A DNA stretch of 64,000 bases, taken from the NCBI RefSeq assembly GCF_020614375.1, contig NZ_CP085327.1, forward strand, positions 2,468,823-2,532,822. Direction: 5' to 3'. Source of the stretch: Haladaptatus salinisoli (GTDB taxonomy: Archaea; Halobacteriota; Halobacteria; Halobacteriales; Haladaptataceae). Both the position numbers and the translations under genes were made by a program. Positions 50,632-59,744 of the stretch are shown piece after piece. The notes under the pieces were generated by a model, which was not told the DNA's origin, searched no databases, and saw only the letters and a program-made list of their open reading frames with translations. Every line of letters starts with the position of its first letter. Positions within the stretch are counted from its first letter, which is position 1.

Positions 50632-51137
50632 AGTTCGCGCTCCGAGTCCGGGTTCGACAGTTCCCAGAGGTACTCGGGCAGGAAGGCGTCCAAGTTATCG
50701 ATGACCTTGCGCTCGCTGACGTTCATCCCCTCGCAGTGTTCCCACGCCGAGTCGCGAACGTCGACGCGAATCTCGCCGCCCTCGCGGCGGACGGAGAGCG
50801 GGTAGACCGAACAGCGCGCCGGTTTCCAGTCGTGTTCGGCGTGGAGTTCGCAGAGGCCGTCCTCGCGCAGGAAGTGACAGGCCCGCCCGTCCTCGGCGGC
50901 GTGCTCGTGGTCCTTCTCCTCGCGCCGGACGAAATCCTCGCCGCGGAACCGCGTCGTCGCATCGTCGAGATTCGCTCGGTCGCCGAGTTCGAAGAACTCC
51001 CGGTCGTACAGCAGGACGCCGTGGTGACAGCACCACGTGCAGCTATCGACGCACTCGAACGTGAGGTCGGGGTCGAACTCCACGACCGCCTCGCGGTTCG
51101 GATGCACCTCGACGCGAACCGGCGTGTCGGTACTCAC
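50628..51137 (-). CDS. YkgJ-family cysteine cluster protein
   Basis: A 169-residue protein with the CxxxCxxCC metal-binding cluster CVDSCTWCC at residues 29-37. Further Cys in ACHFLREDGLCELHAEHDWKPARCSVYPL complete the YkgJ/UPF0153 (CxxCxxCC) signature. It probably binds zinc or an iron-sulfur cluster. The biochemical role is unknown. It is convergent with the thioesterase. Confidence 0.9.
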   Translation of the reverse strand: MSTDTPVRVEVHPNREAVVEFDPDLTFECVDSCTWCCHHGVLLYDREFFELGDRANLDDATTRFRGEDFVRREEKDHEHAAEDGRACHFLREDGLCELHAEHDWKPARCSVYPLSVRREGGEIRVDVRDSAWEHCEGMNVSERKVIDNLDAFLPEYLWELSNPDSEREL

Positions 51138-51277
51138 GGTCGCTCCTCGGTCGCGCGCGCGGAAAGATTACTCGATTCTTCGTCCGGCTTTCGAACCGTC
51201 GCGCACCGCGGGGCGACCGCGGCGGTCACAAAGTACAATAACGACCCTAGCAAGTTCCCGATGGGGGAAGTTATCAC

Positions 51278-52027
51278 ATGTCAATGAGAACCACGTCTTC
51301 ACCGGCCTCCGAGACCTCGAAGACCGGCGCGAACCGAGGGGCGCGGATGGCCTCCGCGGCCCTCGGCGGGACGCTCCTGACGCTCGGCCTCAAGCGACGC
51401 TCGCTCGGCGGGACGGCGCTGGCGCTCGTCGGCGGCTGGCTGTTCTACCGAGGCGTCGGCGGGCGCGGCCGTCCGCTCCGAGCGCTCGGAACGAGCGCCA
51501 CCGACCGCGACCGACCCGAAGTCGGAGCGCCCGCCGACGCGACGGAGGTGGAGCGCTCCATCACCGTCGGCCGACCCGCGGACGAACTGTTCGACCTCTG
51601 GCGCGACCCGGAGCGGTTGGCGCGCGTCATGGGACACTTCGCGGAGGTCTCCTCGTCGGGCGAGGACGCGCAACACTGGACGCTGCGCGGTTCGCTCGGG
51701 CGGAACGTGGCGTGGGACTCTCGGATCGTCGAGGAGCGTCCCGGCGAGTTCCTGCGCTGGGAATCGGTCGAGGGCGCGGCGATACCTAACGAAGGGTCGG
51801 TGCGCTTTCGCTCGGCCCCGGACGACCGCGGGACGGAGGTGACGCTCAGATTCCGCTTCGACCCGCCGGGCGGCGCGCTCGGCGACGCGGCGATGAAGCG
51901 CCTGGGCGTCGTCCCCGACACGATTACGAGGAAGGCGCTCCGCCGCTTCAAGAGCCTCGCCGAGACCGGGGAGATTCCGACGCTCGAACGCAACCCGTCC
52001 GCCCGCGGGAGCGGTGATAGGGTATGA
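51278..52027 (+). CDS. DUF2892-like membrane segment fused to SRPBCC domain
   Basis: A 249-residue protein in two parts. The N-terminal ~75 residues hold a DUF2892/YgaP-like membrane pair (GARMASAALGGTLLTLGLKRRSLGGTALALVGGWLFYRGVGG). Residues ~90-235 form a SRPBCC/polyketide cyclase-like ligand domain (VERSITVGRPADELFDLWRDPERLARVMGHF, RIVEERPGEFLRWESVEG, GTEVTLRFRFDPPGG). This fusion is common in haloarchaea and bacteria. It overlaps the downstream dehydrogenase by 4 bases, so the two are co-transcribed. Function unknown. Confidence 0.85.
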   Translation: MSMRTTSSPASETSKTGANRGARMASAALGGTLLTLGLKRRSLGGTALALVGGWLFYRGVGGRGRPLRALGTSATDRDRPEVGAPADATEVERSITVGRPADELFDLWRDPERLARVMGHFAEVSSSGEDAQHWTLRGSLGRNVAWDSRIVEERPGEFLRWESVEGAAIPNEGSVRFRSAPDDRGTEVTLRFRFDPPGGALGDAAMKRLGVVPDTITRKALRRFKSLAETGEIPTLERNPSARGSGDRV

Positions 52028-53193
52028 GGGCGCTCTGCTGGGAGGGGGTCAACGACCTCCGCGTGGAGGACGTGCCCGACCCCGAGATAGTCAACCCGCG
52101 CGACGTCGTCCTGCGGGTGACGATGTCCACGACCTGCGGCTCCGACCTCCACTTCATCGACGGCTACCTCCCGACGATGCGCGAGGGGGACGTCATCGGC
52201 CACGAGTTCATGGGCGAGGTCGCGGAGGTCGGACGCAAGGTGGAGACGGTGGAGGAGGGCGACCGCGTGGTCGTCCCGTCGTTCGTCGGGTGCGGTAACT
52301 GCGGGTTCTGTCGGGACGACCTCTGGTCGCTCTGCGACAACACGAACCCGAACGCGGAGCTTCAGGAGCCGGTGCTCGGATATCCGACCGCCGGAATCTA
52401 CGGCTACACGCACGCCTTCGGCGGCTACGCGGGGGCGCACGCCGAGTACGTTCGCGTCCCCCACGCCGACGAGAACTGCTTTACCGTCCCCGACGAACTG
52501 AGCGACGAGCAGGCGCTGTTCGCCTCCGACGCGTGGCCGACCGGCTACATGGGAGCCGACTTCTGCGACATCCAACCCGGGGACACCGTCGCCGTCTGGG
52601 GCTGCGGCGGGGTGGGGCTCATGGCCCAACAGAGCGCCTCCCTCGTGGGTGCCGAGCGCGTCATCGGCATCGACCGCTTCCCCGAGCGGTTGCGGATGGC
52701 GAGGGAGGAGGCCGGTTCCGAGACGATCGACTACACCGAGGTCGACGGCGTCGTCGACGAACTCAAGGCGCTGACCGGCGGTCGCGGTCCCGACGCCTGC
52801 ATCGATGCGGTGGGGATGGAGGCCCACGGAACCGGCATCGCCCACGCCTACGACCGCGCGAAGCAGTCGCTGCGCCTGCACACCGACCGGGGCGAGGCGC
52901 TGCGCCAAGCGATCGTCGCCTGCCGGAAGGGCGGCACGCTGTCGATACTGGGCGTCTACGGCGTGATGGACAAGTTCCCGCTCGGCGTCATCATGAACAA
53001 GGGCATCACCGTGCGCACCGCCCAACAGCACGGACAGCGGTACGTCCCGCAACTGCTGGAGCACGCCGCGGAAGGCGAGATGGACCCGTCGTACCTGGCG
53101 ACGCACCGGTTCTCGCTCGAGGACGCGCCGCGCGGCTACGACCTGTTCAAGCACAAGGAGGACGACTGCGTCAGGGCGGTGTTCACGCCCTGA
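52024..53193 (+). CDS. zinc-dependent alcohol/formaldehyde dehydrogenase-like enzyme
   Basis: A 389-residue MDR-family enzyme. Catalytic zinc ligands are Cys38 (MSTTCGSDLHF) and His60/Glu61 (GHEFMGEVAEVG). Structural zinc is bound by Cys90, Cys93, Cys96 and Cys104 (GCGNCGFCRDDLWSLC). The Rossmann motif VWGCGGVGLMAQQSA binds NAD(P). The long insert DLWSLCDNTNP...YGYTHAFGGYAGAHAEYVRVPHADENC is typical of glutathione-independent formaldehyde dehydrogenase-like members. It likely oxidises an aldehyde or alcohol; a C1 role is possible but unproven. Confidence 0.92.
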   Translation: MRALCWEGVNDLRVEDVPDPEIVNPRDVVLRVTMSTTCGSDLHFIDGYLPTMREGDVIGHEFMGEVAEVGRKVETVEEGDRVVVPSFVGCGNCGFCRDDLWSLCDNTNPNAELQEPVLGYPTAGIYGYTHAFGGYAGAHAEYVRVPHADENCFTVPDELSDEQALFASDAWPTGYMGADFCDIQPGDTVAVWGCGGVGLMAQQSASLVGAERVIGIDRFPERLRMAREEAGSETIDYTEVDGVVDELKALTGGRGPDACIDAVGMEAHGTGIAHAYDRAKQSLRLHTDRGEALRQAIVACRKGGTLSILGVYGVMDKFPLGVIMNKGITVRTAQQHGQRYVPQLLEHAAEGEMDPSYLATHRFSLEDAPRGYDLFKHKEDDCVRAVFTP

Positions 53194-53241
53194 CGAAGGC
53201 GACCCGCCGTTTCGAAGTCCCCGTCCGGCGTCCGACGTGGT

Positions 53242-53757
53242 TCACCCGACGCCGCTTTCGTTCCCGGGCCCGGTTCGAATCCGGATGCCGGGAATCTGAT
53301 TCGCCTCCACGCCGACCAACTCGCTCGGACACCGGACGACGTTCCCGATGACGAACGTCGTCCCGAGTTCGACCGGCGTCTCGCGGCGCTCGACGTACAG
53401 TTCGCGGCGGACGAGCTTCTGGGCGCGAACCGTCGGGTTCGTGCCGAAGAAGCCCGCGGTGTCCTCGTTTCGCCACTCGACGATGATGCCTTGGTACACG
53501 TCCACGTTCTCCGGCGGCCACGGGTCGCCGAACCCGCACCGACCCACGGGCGGTACGTTCGGGTCGCGCGCGTCCGACCGCTCGGTGACGAGCACGATTC
53601 GGTTCAGGTACGCGTCCGACAGTTTGGGCGTGTCCCGGAACACCATTCGTCGGTTCGTCCGGTTCAGTCGCTGTGCGGTTCCGCTCCCGGCGATGCCGGC
53701 GAGTCCGACCGAACTTCCCGCCAGTCGGAGAAATCGACGTCTGTCGAGTCCTGTCAT
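53242..53757 (-). CDS. Tat-exported protein of unknown function
   Basis: A 171-residue exported protein. The Tat signal MTGLDRRRFLRLAGSSVGLAGIAGSGTA has the RRxFL motif. The mature part (NRRMVFRDTPKLSDAYLNRIVLV, VGRCGFGDPWPPENVDVYQGIIVEWRNEDTAGFFGTN) is beta-rich with two widely spaced Cys. I do not recognise a family. The upstream in-frame region lies over the ppc gene, so 53757 is the likely start. It follows ppc on the same strand after about 56 bases. Confidence 0.78.
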   Translation of the reverse strand: MTGLDRRRFLRLAGSSVGLAGIAGSGTAQRLNRTNRRMVFRDTPKLSDAYLNRIVLVTERSDARDPNVPPVGRCGFGDPWPPENVDVYQGIIVEWRNEDTAGFFGTNPTVRAQKLVRRELYVERRETPVELGTTFVIGNVVRCPSELVGVEANQIPGIRIRTGPGNESGVG

Positions 53758-53813
53758 CGTTTCCCCCCGAATCACGGACGACGCGAACGTCCGTAATCTT
53801 TGTTGCGGAGGAC

Positions 53814-56501
53814 TCAGCCGGTGTTCTTCATTCCGGCGGCGACCCCGGTCACCGTCAGTCGGAGGGCGCGTCGTTCGGTCTCGGTGAGGTGCGTCTGCCG
53901 GAGCAGGTGCACCTGGAGGAGGTTGAGGGGGTCGACGTACGGATTGCGGCGCGAGAGGCTCTCGCGGAGCCACTCGCGGTCGAGGAGGTCGCTTCGTCCC
54001 GTGATGTCGGTGACGAGTTCGACGCACCGGTCGTACTCCGCCCGCAGTCGGGGGAAGAACTCCTCGCGCAGGTCGGCGGACGCCAGCGTCGAGTACTCCG
54101 CCGCGATTTCGAGGTCGGTTCGGGCGAGCGACGTCGCCGCGTTGTCCAGCGTCGTCCGGAAGAAGGACCACTCGTCGTACATCTCTCGCAGGGTATCGAT
54201 ATCACCGCCGTCCTCCAGGTACGCGTCGAGTCCCGCGGCGAGGGCGTACCACCCCGGCAGGATGCAGCGCGACTGCGTCCACGAGAACACCCACGGGATG
54301 GCGCGGAGGTCCTCGACGCTCCGCTCGCCCGACCGCGACGCGGGCCGGGAGCCGAGGTTGAGGTCTTCGATGACCCGAATCGGCGTCGTCTCCTCGAAGT
54401 ACCCGACGAACCCCTCGGTTTCGAGTAAGTCGCGGTACTCGTCGCGGGCGGCGTCCGCGGCGGCGTCCATCGCCGCGGTCCATTCGTCGGGGACGGTTTC
54501 GTTACCCGCCCGGAGCGCGTTGTACCGAGCGCGAATCTGGGCGTCCAACATCTGCTCGACGTTGCGCTCCGCGATGGCGGGGTTGGCGTACTTCTCGGCG
54601 ATCGCCTCGCCCTGCTCGGTGAACTTCACCTGCCCCGAGACGGATTCGCGGGGGAGCGCGAGGAGGGCTTCGTTCATCGGGCCGCCGCCCCGCGATATCG
54701 ACCCGCCCCGCCCGTGGAACAGTCTGAGGGTCACGTCGTAATCGTCCGCGATGTCGGCGAGGCGCTTCTGATTGCGGTAGAGGCTCCAGTTCGCGGCGAG
54801 AAAGCCGTTCTCCTTGTTCGAATCGGAGTAGCCGAGCATTATCTCCTGCGTTCCCCCGCGAGCGTCGAGGGCGGCGGCGTAGGCGTCGTTCTCGAACAGC
54901 GTCCCGACGATGCGCCGAGCGCCGGAGAGGGCGTACTCGGTTTCGAGCAGCGGAACCACGTCCAGTCCGCAGTACCCCGGCAACTCCGCGATGCCGGCCT
55001 GGTCGGCGAGGAACAGCACTTCGAGGACGTGACTCGGCTCCTCCGTCATGCTGATGCAGTAGGTGTCGATGGCCTCCCGTCCGTACTCCCGCTGCCAGTC
55101 CGCGGTCTCCGAAAAGAGCGTCAGCACCCGTCCCGCGGCGTCCGAGAGGCCGGACGGGTCGAGGTCGATGAGCCGTTCGTCCTGCAGAATCGCCTCGGTG
55201 AGCAGTTCGACGCGCTCGTCCTCGTCCATCGACTCGTAGTCGATGCCCTCGCGCTCCAGCGCCTCGGCGATGGCTCGGGTGTGGTTCTCCTGATGGTCGC
55301 GCAAATCGAGCGCCGCGAGCGTGAACCCGAACGTCTCGACGCGCCGCCGGAGCGGTTCGACCTCCGTCTCGACCACGCTCTCCGCGCCGTTCGCTCTGAG
55401 GCTGTCCACGATGACGTCCACGTCGGCCAGCAGTTCGTCGGCGTCCTCGTAGCCGCCGGGCCGCACGCTCCCGACGCGGTCGATTCGCTCGCGCATCAGG
55501 GCGAGTTTCTGGCGGTAGGGCTCGTCGGGGTAGCGGTCGGTCGCCCGCTCGGCGATGGTCGGAAATCGCTCCCGGTCGGAGTCGAGGCTCGATTCGAACC
55601 GGTCGCTCGTCTCGACCCGGTCGCCGTCCTGACTGAGGACGCCCGAGAGTCGCTTCAGTTCGTCGCGGTAGCGCGCCAGCACGCTCTCGCGCTGGTGCTC
55701 GAGCGTCTCCGCCGTGACCTCGGGCGTGACGAACGGGTTGCCGTCGCGGTCGCTCCCGGCCCACGACCGGAACGCGAACAGTTCCGGAACGTCGGTGTCG
55801 AACTCCTGGCCGACGGTCCGTTCGAGTTCGTCGTACACTTCGCCGACGATGTCGAAGAGGACGTTCTCCAGGTACCAGAGGACGTTCCGCGCCTCGTCCG
55901 CCACCTCGGGGCGTCGTTTTCTCACCTGTCGCGTCTCCCAGAGGTTCGTTATCTCGCTCTCCAGTCGTCGCTCGATTCGCTCGCGTTCGCGGTCGGTGAG
56001 GCGGTGTTCGTCCAGTTCTTCGAGCAGGAACGCGACCGAGCGGAGCTTCGCCTTTACCGTCTTTCGGCGGGCCTCGGTCGGGTGCGCGGTGAACGTCGGG
56101 ACGACGTTCACATCCTCCAGCACGCGCTCGACGGTCTCGGAGTCGGCGTCCTCCTCCGCGAGCGTCTCGGCGGTGGTGCGGAGGCTGTCCTCCAGCGTTC
56201 CGGCCTGCGTCCCCTCGCGGATGGCCCGCACGCGCTGGCGCTCCTCGGCGAGGTTGATGAGTTCGAAGTAGGTGGCGAACGCGCGGGCGACGTGGCCCGT
56301 GCGTTCCGGCGAGAGGTGGGCGATTTCGTTCCGGAGCGCGTCTCTGGAGGCGGCGTCACCGCGCCGGTAATCGATGGCCCCCGTCCGCAAGGTTTCGACC
56401 GTATCGAACGCCTCGGCCGATGCTTGCCGGGAGAGCACGTCGCCCAACAGGGCGGCGAGTTCGCGTACGTCCTGTCGCACGTCTCTGGCATGCAATCGCA
56501 T
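53814..56501 (-). CDS. ppc: phosphoenolpyruvate carboxylase
   Basis: An 895-residue bacterial-type PEP carboxylase, near the usual ~880-920. The catalytic His motif is FTAHPTEARRKTV (near residue 135). GYSDSNKENGFLAANWSLY and RLFHGRGGSISRGGGP (PEP and bicarbonate binding) and the C-terminal PWVFSWTQSRCILPGWY are all intact. It ends MKNTG, the conserved C-terminal carboxylate-bearing signature. It fixes bicarbonate onto PEP to give oxaloacetate, feeding the TCA cycle. Its high Asp/Glu content marks salt adaptation. Confidence 0.97.
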   Translation of the reverse strand: MRLHARDVRQDVRELAALLGDVLSRQASAEAFDTVETLRTGAIDYRRGDAASRDALRNEIAHLSPERTGHVARAFATYFELINLAEERQRVRAIREGTQAGTLEDSLRTTAETLAEEDADSETVERVLEDVNVVPTFTAHPTEARRKTVKAKLRSVAFLLEELDEHRLTDRERERIERRLESEITNLWETRQVRKRRPEVADEARNVLWYLENVLFDIVGEVYDELERTVGQEFDTDVPELFAFRSWAGSDRDGNPFVTPEVTAETLEHQRESVLARYRDELKRLSGVLSQDGDRVETSDRFESSLDSDRERFPTIAERATDRYPDEPYRQKLALMRERIDRVGSVRPGGYEDADELLADVDVIVDSLRANGAESVVETEVEPLRRRVETFGFTLAALDLRDHQENHTRAIAEALEREGIDYESMDEDERVELLTEAILQDERLIDLDPSGLSDAAGRVLTLFSETADWQREYGREAIDTYCISMTEEPSHVLEVLFLADQAGIAELPGYCGLDVVPLLETEYALSGARRIVGTLFENDAYAAALDARGGTQEIMLGYSDSNKENGFLAANWSLYRNQKRLADIADDYDVTLRLFHGRGGSISRGGGPMNEALLALPRESVSGQVKFTEQGEAIAEKYANPAIAERNVEQMLDAQIRARYNALRAGNETVPDEWTAAMDAAADAARDEYRDLLETEGFVGYFEETTPIRVIEDLNLGSRPASRSGERSVEDLRAIPWVFSWTQSRCILPGWYALAAGLDAYLEDGGDIDTLREMYDEWSFFRTTLDNAATSLARTDLEIAAEYSTLASADLREEFFPRLRAEYDRCVELVTDITGRSDLLDREWLRESLSRRNPYVDPLNLLQVHLLRQTHLTETERRALRLTVTGVAAGMKNTG

Positions 56502-56638
56502 ACCGGGTAGTAGTCGTCACTGTACGTAAAACGTCGGTCCGAGGGGAAAACTGCGACGTTCCGGTAATTCCACAACGGAGACCGTTCGGCGCGCGGAGGG
56601 AGTAGCGTTAACTGGACGGAACCGAATGGTCGAATCGG

Positions 56639-56743
56639 ATGTCGAACCTCCTTCTGTGTCCCGAGTGCGGGTGGACAGGGACGACAAACGACGCCGACGG
56701 AAGCCACGTCTGTCCGGCCTGCGATTCCGACATCGAGGGCTGA
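56639..56743 (+). CDS. 34-residue zinc-finger microprotein
   Basis: A very short frame encodes MSNLLLCPECGWTGTTNDAD and then GSHVCPACDSDIEG. The two CPxC(G/D) knuckles would bind one zinc, like the haloarchaeal zinc-finger microproteins of 30-80 residues. A TTAAC-containing element sits about 28-32 bases upstream, supporting expression. It lies between divergent ppc and convergent tfs. Its targets are unknown. The amino acid pattern, not just the open frame, supports it. Confidence 0.8.
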   Translation: MSNLLLCPECGWTGTTNDADGSHVCPACDSDIEG

Positions 56744-56793
56744 GACGCCGACTCCGATTCGCTTTCTATCGACGACGCTTCGACGGTTCGATT

Positions 56794-57123
56794 TCAGTTG
56801 TACTCGCGCCAGCGGTAGCCGCACTCCTTGCACTTGAAGAATCGCGTCGGCGGTTCGTCGGCGGAGGCGGTCTGCTTGATGGTGTACCACGCTTCGTCGT
56901 GGCCGCACTTGTCGCAGGTCACGTCCTTCGCGGTGGGCTTGCCCTCGAAGTCCGCGCCCTCCTCGGTTTCGATGACCTCCGAGTCCCCCTGCTCCTCCGT
57001 GGAGACGAACCGCTTCGCGCGCTCCTCGTCCTTCGCGGTCGTCGCCCCGCAGTCGTCGTTCGCACAGACCATCTTCGATCCCATGGACTTCATCATGGAA
57101 CCGCAGTCGTCGCAAAATTGCAT
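56794..57123 (-). CDS. tfs: transcription factor S (TFIIS/RPA12-like)
   Basis: A 109-residue archaeal TFS. Two zinc ribbons are seen: Cys4, Cys7, Cys20 and Cys25 (CDDCGSMMKSMGSKMVCANDDC), and Cys70, Cys73, Cys98 and Cys101 (CDKCGHDEAWYTIKQTASADEPPTRFFKCKECG). The acidic hairpin Asp89-Glu90 is the RNA-cleavage tip that inserts into the polymerase pore. It rescues backtracked RNA polymerase. The start at 57123 (MQFCDDCG) is chosen over long upstream frames lying over the DedA gene. Confidence 0.95.
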   Translation of the reverse strand: MQFCDDCGSMMKSMGSKMVCANDDCGATTAKDEERAKRFVSTEEQGDSEVIETEEGADFEGKPTAKDVTCDKCGHDEAWYTIKQTASADEPPTRFFKCKECGYRWREYN

Positions 57124-57188
57124 ACCTCGAGTAGCGCCCAGAGCCTCAAAAGCGCCACGAGTTTTCGACGGCGCGGCCCGCCGAGTGC

Positions 57189-57704
57189 TCACGGTAACGC
57201 GTGGAGCAGGTCTTCCTGACCCATGTACACCAGCCCCGCGACCGCCGCGTTGAACAGGAGCGCCCCGACCGTCGTGTAGGCGACGAACTTGCGGAGGCGC
57301 ATCTCGGAGAATCCCGCGGGAATCGAGATGACCGAGCGCAGGACGGGGAGGAAGCGACCCCAGAGCACGGAGTGTTCGCCCCACCGTCTGAACCACCGAC
57401 GCGCGCGGTCGGTTTCGCGCTCCGAGACGCGGACGTAGCGCCCGTAGCGGTCGAGCGCCTCGTGGCCCTCGTGGCCGACGTAGTACGGGACGAGCGCGCC
57501 GACCGTCGTTCCCGCCGTCGCCGCGAGCACGAACAGCGCGAATCCGGCCGGCCCGCGCACGAGCAGCGCCGCCGCCGAGGGGAGGACGAGTTCGCTCGGC
57601 AGGAACGGGAACAGCATCGAGGACTCCAGAAACGCGAACAGGAACACCGCGACGAAGCCGTACTGCGCGACCAACGAGAGGACCGTCTCGGTGAGACCGC
57701 TCAT
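57189..57704 (-). CDS. DedA-family membrane protein
   Basis: A 171-residue DedA/SNARE-associated family protein. It has AFLESSMLFPFLPSELVLPSAAALL near residues 24-48. The cytosolic-loop YYVGHEGHEALDRYGRYVRVSERETDRARRWFRRWGEHSVLWGRFLPVLRSVISIPAGFSEM contains the conserved GRFLPxxR motif. Members are flippase-like lipid or PE transporters. The start at 57704 overlaps the stop of the upstream gene by 4 bases. Confidence 0.9.
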   Translation of the reverse strand: MSGLTETVLSLVAQYGFVAVFLFAFLESSMLFPFLPSELVLPSAAALLVRGPAGFALFVLAATAGTTVGALVPYYVGHEGHEALDRYGRYVRVSERETDRARRWFRRWGEHSVLWGRFLPVLRSVISIPAGFSEMRLRKFVAYTTVGALLFNAAVAGLVYMGQEDLLHALP

Positions 57705-58099
57705 CCGTCGAGCGGGTCGACCTCGTCCACGACCATCGGGCAGTCGGCCACGCGGAACCGTTCGGCGTCGACCACCGCCACGATGTCGGTTCCGTCGTGC
57801 GTGCAGCGGAGCGCCGGCGGGTCGCCCACGTGCGGGCAGCCGTGGCAGGTGCTCTTCGGGATGGTTCGCACGTCGCGGTCGTCCTCGCTCCCCGCGCGGG
57901 GGGCGGCCACGACCAGTTCGCCGCCGTCCTCGGCCAGCAGGTCGTCCCACAGGGCGTCGACGTCGATATCGCCGACGCGCTCCTCGGTGAAGGCGTCGTC
58001 GAACGTCTCCGTGTCGCGACCTCGGCGCGCCTCGACTTCCGCGGCGAGGTCGGCCAGCGGTTCGTCTCGTCCGTGTGCTCCGTCTCCTCTCTCGGTCAT
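57701..58099 (-). CDS. conserved haloarchaeal protein with Cys motif, in DedA operon
   Basis: A 132-residue acidic protein. After an Asp/Glu-rich N-terminal half (FDDAFTEERVGDIDVDALWDDLLAEDGGELVVAA) comes STCHGCPHVGDPPALRCTHDGTDIVAVVDAERFRVADCPMVVDE, with four Cys and two His that could bind a metal. I do not recognise a named family. It overlaps both neighbours by 4 bases (start with the RHH-like gene, stop with dedA), so the three are one operon. Confidence 0.78.
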   Translation of the reverse strand: MTERGDGAHGRDEPLADLAAEVEARRGRDTETFDDAFTEERVGDIDVDALWDDLLAEDGGELVVAAPRAGSEDDRDVRTIPKSTCHGCPHVGDPPALRCTHDGTDIVAVVDAERFRVADCPMVVDEVDPLDG

Positions 58100-58872
58100 T
58101 CGTCGACTACCTCGTCTAAGGCGTCGTCCGCGACCGGGTCGAGCGTTTCGCCTTCCAATGCAGGCGGGTCCCCGACGACGAGGGTGTGCGAGCCGAAGAA
58201 GTCGCGCTTCGGTTCGACGTCGCTGAACGTCGCGCCGCAGTGCGGACACGACGGCTCCGCGAGGAGCGCGACGGTGACGCTCGTCCCGCACTCGCCGCAC
58301 TCGGCGCTCCTCACCCCGTGGCGGTTGGCGGCGCGGGCGAGCGACGCGGTCGCCGCCCGCTTCGCGTCCCGCGCGGCGAGGGTGCGCGTCTGGTCGCGGA
58401 CGGACACCAGCGCCCGCGCGAGCACGTCGAGTCCGTCTTCCAGTTCGTCCGTCGTCTCGGTGAGGTACTCGAGCACCGATTCGTAGTTCTCGAACCCTGC
58501 GCTCGTCCGCTCGCGGTTCTCCGCCACGCGCTCGGCGAGCGCGTCGATCTCCCTCGCGGCGCGCTCGACCGCCTCCAACTCCGCCCGCAAATCGGGGTGG
58601 TCGTGGTCGGCCGGCGCTTTCTCGTCCGTCTCCAGTTTTATCTGAACGACGCGCTCTCGCACGTCGGTCAGCTTCTCCGCGAACTCGTCGCGCACGTCGG
58701 CGAGTTCCTCGTCGAGCGCGTCGTCCTCGTCGATGGCGCGGTGGGCGGCGAGCAGTTCGGAGAGCAGTCGCTGGCGGGACAGACCGAGTTCGTCGGCTCT
58801 CTCGTCCAGCCACCGGTTCACCGCCTGCGGGAGTTCCGGTGCGTGCGTTCGCTCCGTATCTTCGCTCGCCAT
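58096..58872 (-). CDS. CopG-like/coiled-coil protein with zinc ribbon
   Basis: A 258-residue protein. The N-terminal helices (LPQAVNRWLDERADELGLSRQRLLSELLAAHRAIDE, ~11-46) resemble a ribbon-helix-helix or DNA-binding start. A long coiled coil follows (~47-165, EELADVRDEFAEKLTDVRERVVQIKLETDEK...). A zinc ribbon is formed by CGECGTSVTVALLAEPSCPHCGATF near residues 194-218. The start MASEDTERTHAPELPQ at 58872 is chosen. It heads the three-gene operon ending in dedA. A regulatory role is possible. Confidence 0.8.
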   Translation of the reverse strand: MASEDTERTHAPELPQAVNRWLDERADELGLSRQRLLSELLAAHRAIDEDDALDEELADVRDEFAEKLTDVRERVVQIKLETDEKAPADHDHPDLRAELEAVERAAREIDALAERVAENRERTSAGFENYESVLEYLTETTDELEDGLDVLARALVSVRDQTRTLAARDAKRAATASLARAANRHGVRSAECGECGTSVTVALLAEPSCPHCGATFSDVEPKRDFFGSHTLVVGDPPALEGETLDPVADDALDEVVDE

Positions 58873-58970
58873 CCGAATGTACGCCCACTTCTCACAGGGC
58901 TGACTTAACATTTCGGCTCCAAACGGACGCGGTGCTCGTCGCGGACGACCGGCCGACGCGGAGGCGAACC

Positions 58971-59660
58971 TCACTCCTTCGTCGCCTCTCGCCACCGTTT
59001 CAACCCGACGACGTCCCCGTCTATCCCCGTCGCCTCCGTCGCGGCCCAGACGAACAGTCCGGCCACGTCCTCCGGGTCGCGTCCCTCCCCGCCCGTCATC
59101 TCCGTGGCGACCGTGCCGGGGTCGACGCCCGCGACCGTCCGGTCGAGTTCCGCCGAAAAGCCGCGCACCAGCGCCTCGGCTCCGGCCTTCGACACCGCGT
59201 AGGAACCGTAACCCGCCTTCGCCTGATGGCCGACCCCGCCGGTCGTCACCAGCACTCGCCCGTCCTCCGCGAGGTGCGGGACGGCCTCACGAACCGTGGC
59301 GTACACCCCGCGACAGTTGGTTCTGAACGTGTCGTCGAAGGCGGCGTACGACTCGGCCGCGAGCGGCGTCCGGCCGGGCGCGCCGTGGTAGACGCCCGCG
59401 TTCGCCACCACCGCGTCGATGCCGTCGTCGGACCGGGCGGCGGTCTCCATCAGTCGCTCCACGTCGAACTCGTCGCGCACGTCGGTCCGCAGTCCCGTCG
59501 CGTCCCCGCCCGCCGACTCGATGTCCGCGACGGTCGCTTCGACCGCGTCCGCGTCGCGCCCGCAGAGGACCACGCTCGCGCCTTCGTCCGCGAACGCGCG
59601 TGCGACCTGCTCCCCGATTCCTCGCGTGCCGCCCGTGACGACGACCGTCGATTCGTCCAT
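58971..59660 (-). CDS. short-chain dehydrogenase/reductase
   Basis: A 229-residue classical SDR. The start MDESTVVVTGGTRGIGEQVARAF gives the TGGTRGIG cofactor motif at residues ~9-16. NAG lies in VVANAGVYHG. The catalytic Ser of LVTTGGVGHQAKAGYGSYAVSK is degenerate: the usual Ser position reads Gly/Thr, but YxxxK (YGSYAVSK) is intact. It should use NAD(P)H on an unknown alcohol or ketone. It is divergent from the membrane hydrolase gene (59745), 84 bases apart. Confidence 0.88.
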   Translation of the reverse strand: MDESTVVVTGGTRGIGEQVARAFADEGASVVLCGRDADAVEATVADIESAGGDATGLRTDVRDEFDVERLMETAARSDDGIDAVVANAGVYHGAPGRTPLAAESYAAFDDTFRTNCRGVYATVREAVPHLAEDGRVLVTTGGVGHQAKAGYGSYAVSKAGAEALVRGFSAELDRTVAGVDPGTVATEMTGGEGRDPEDVAGLFVWAATEATGIDGDVVGLKRWREATKE

Positions 59661-59744
59661 GCCGGGAGCAAGGGGCGGGTGCGTAAAACCGGTTTCCGTA
59701 CCGACCGCCGCCGCGGTTAACCGCGTGCGACCCGAGGTAGAACC

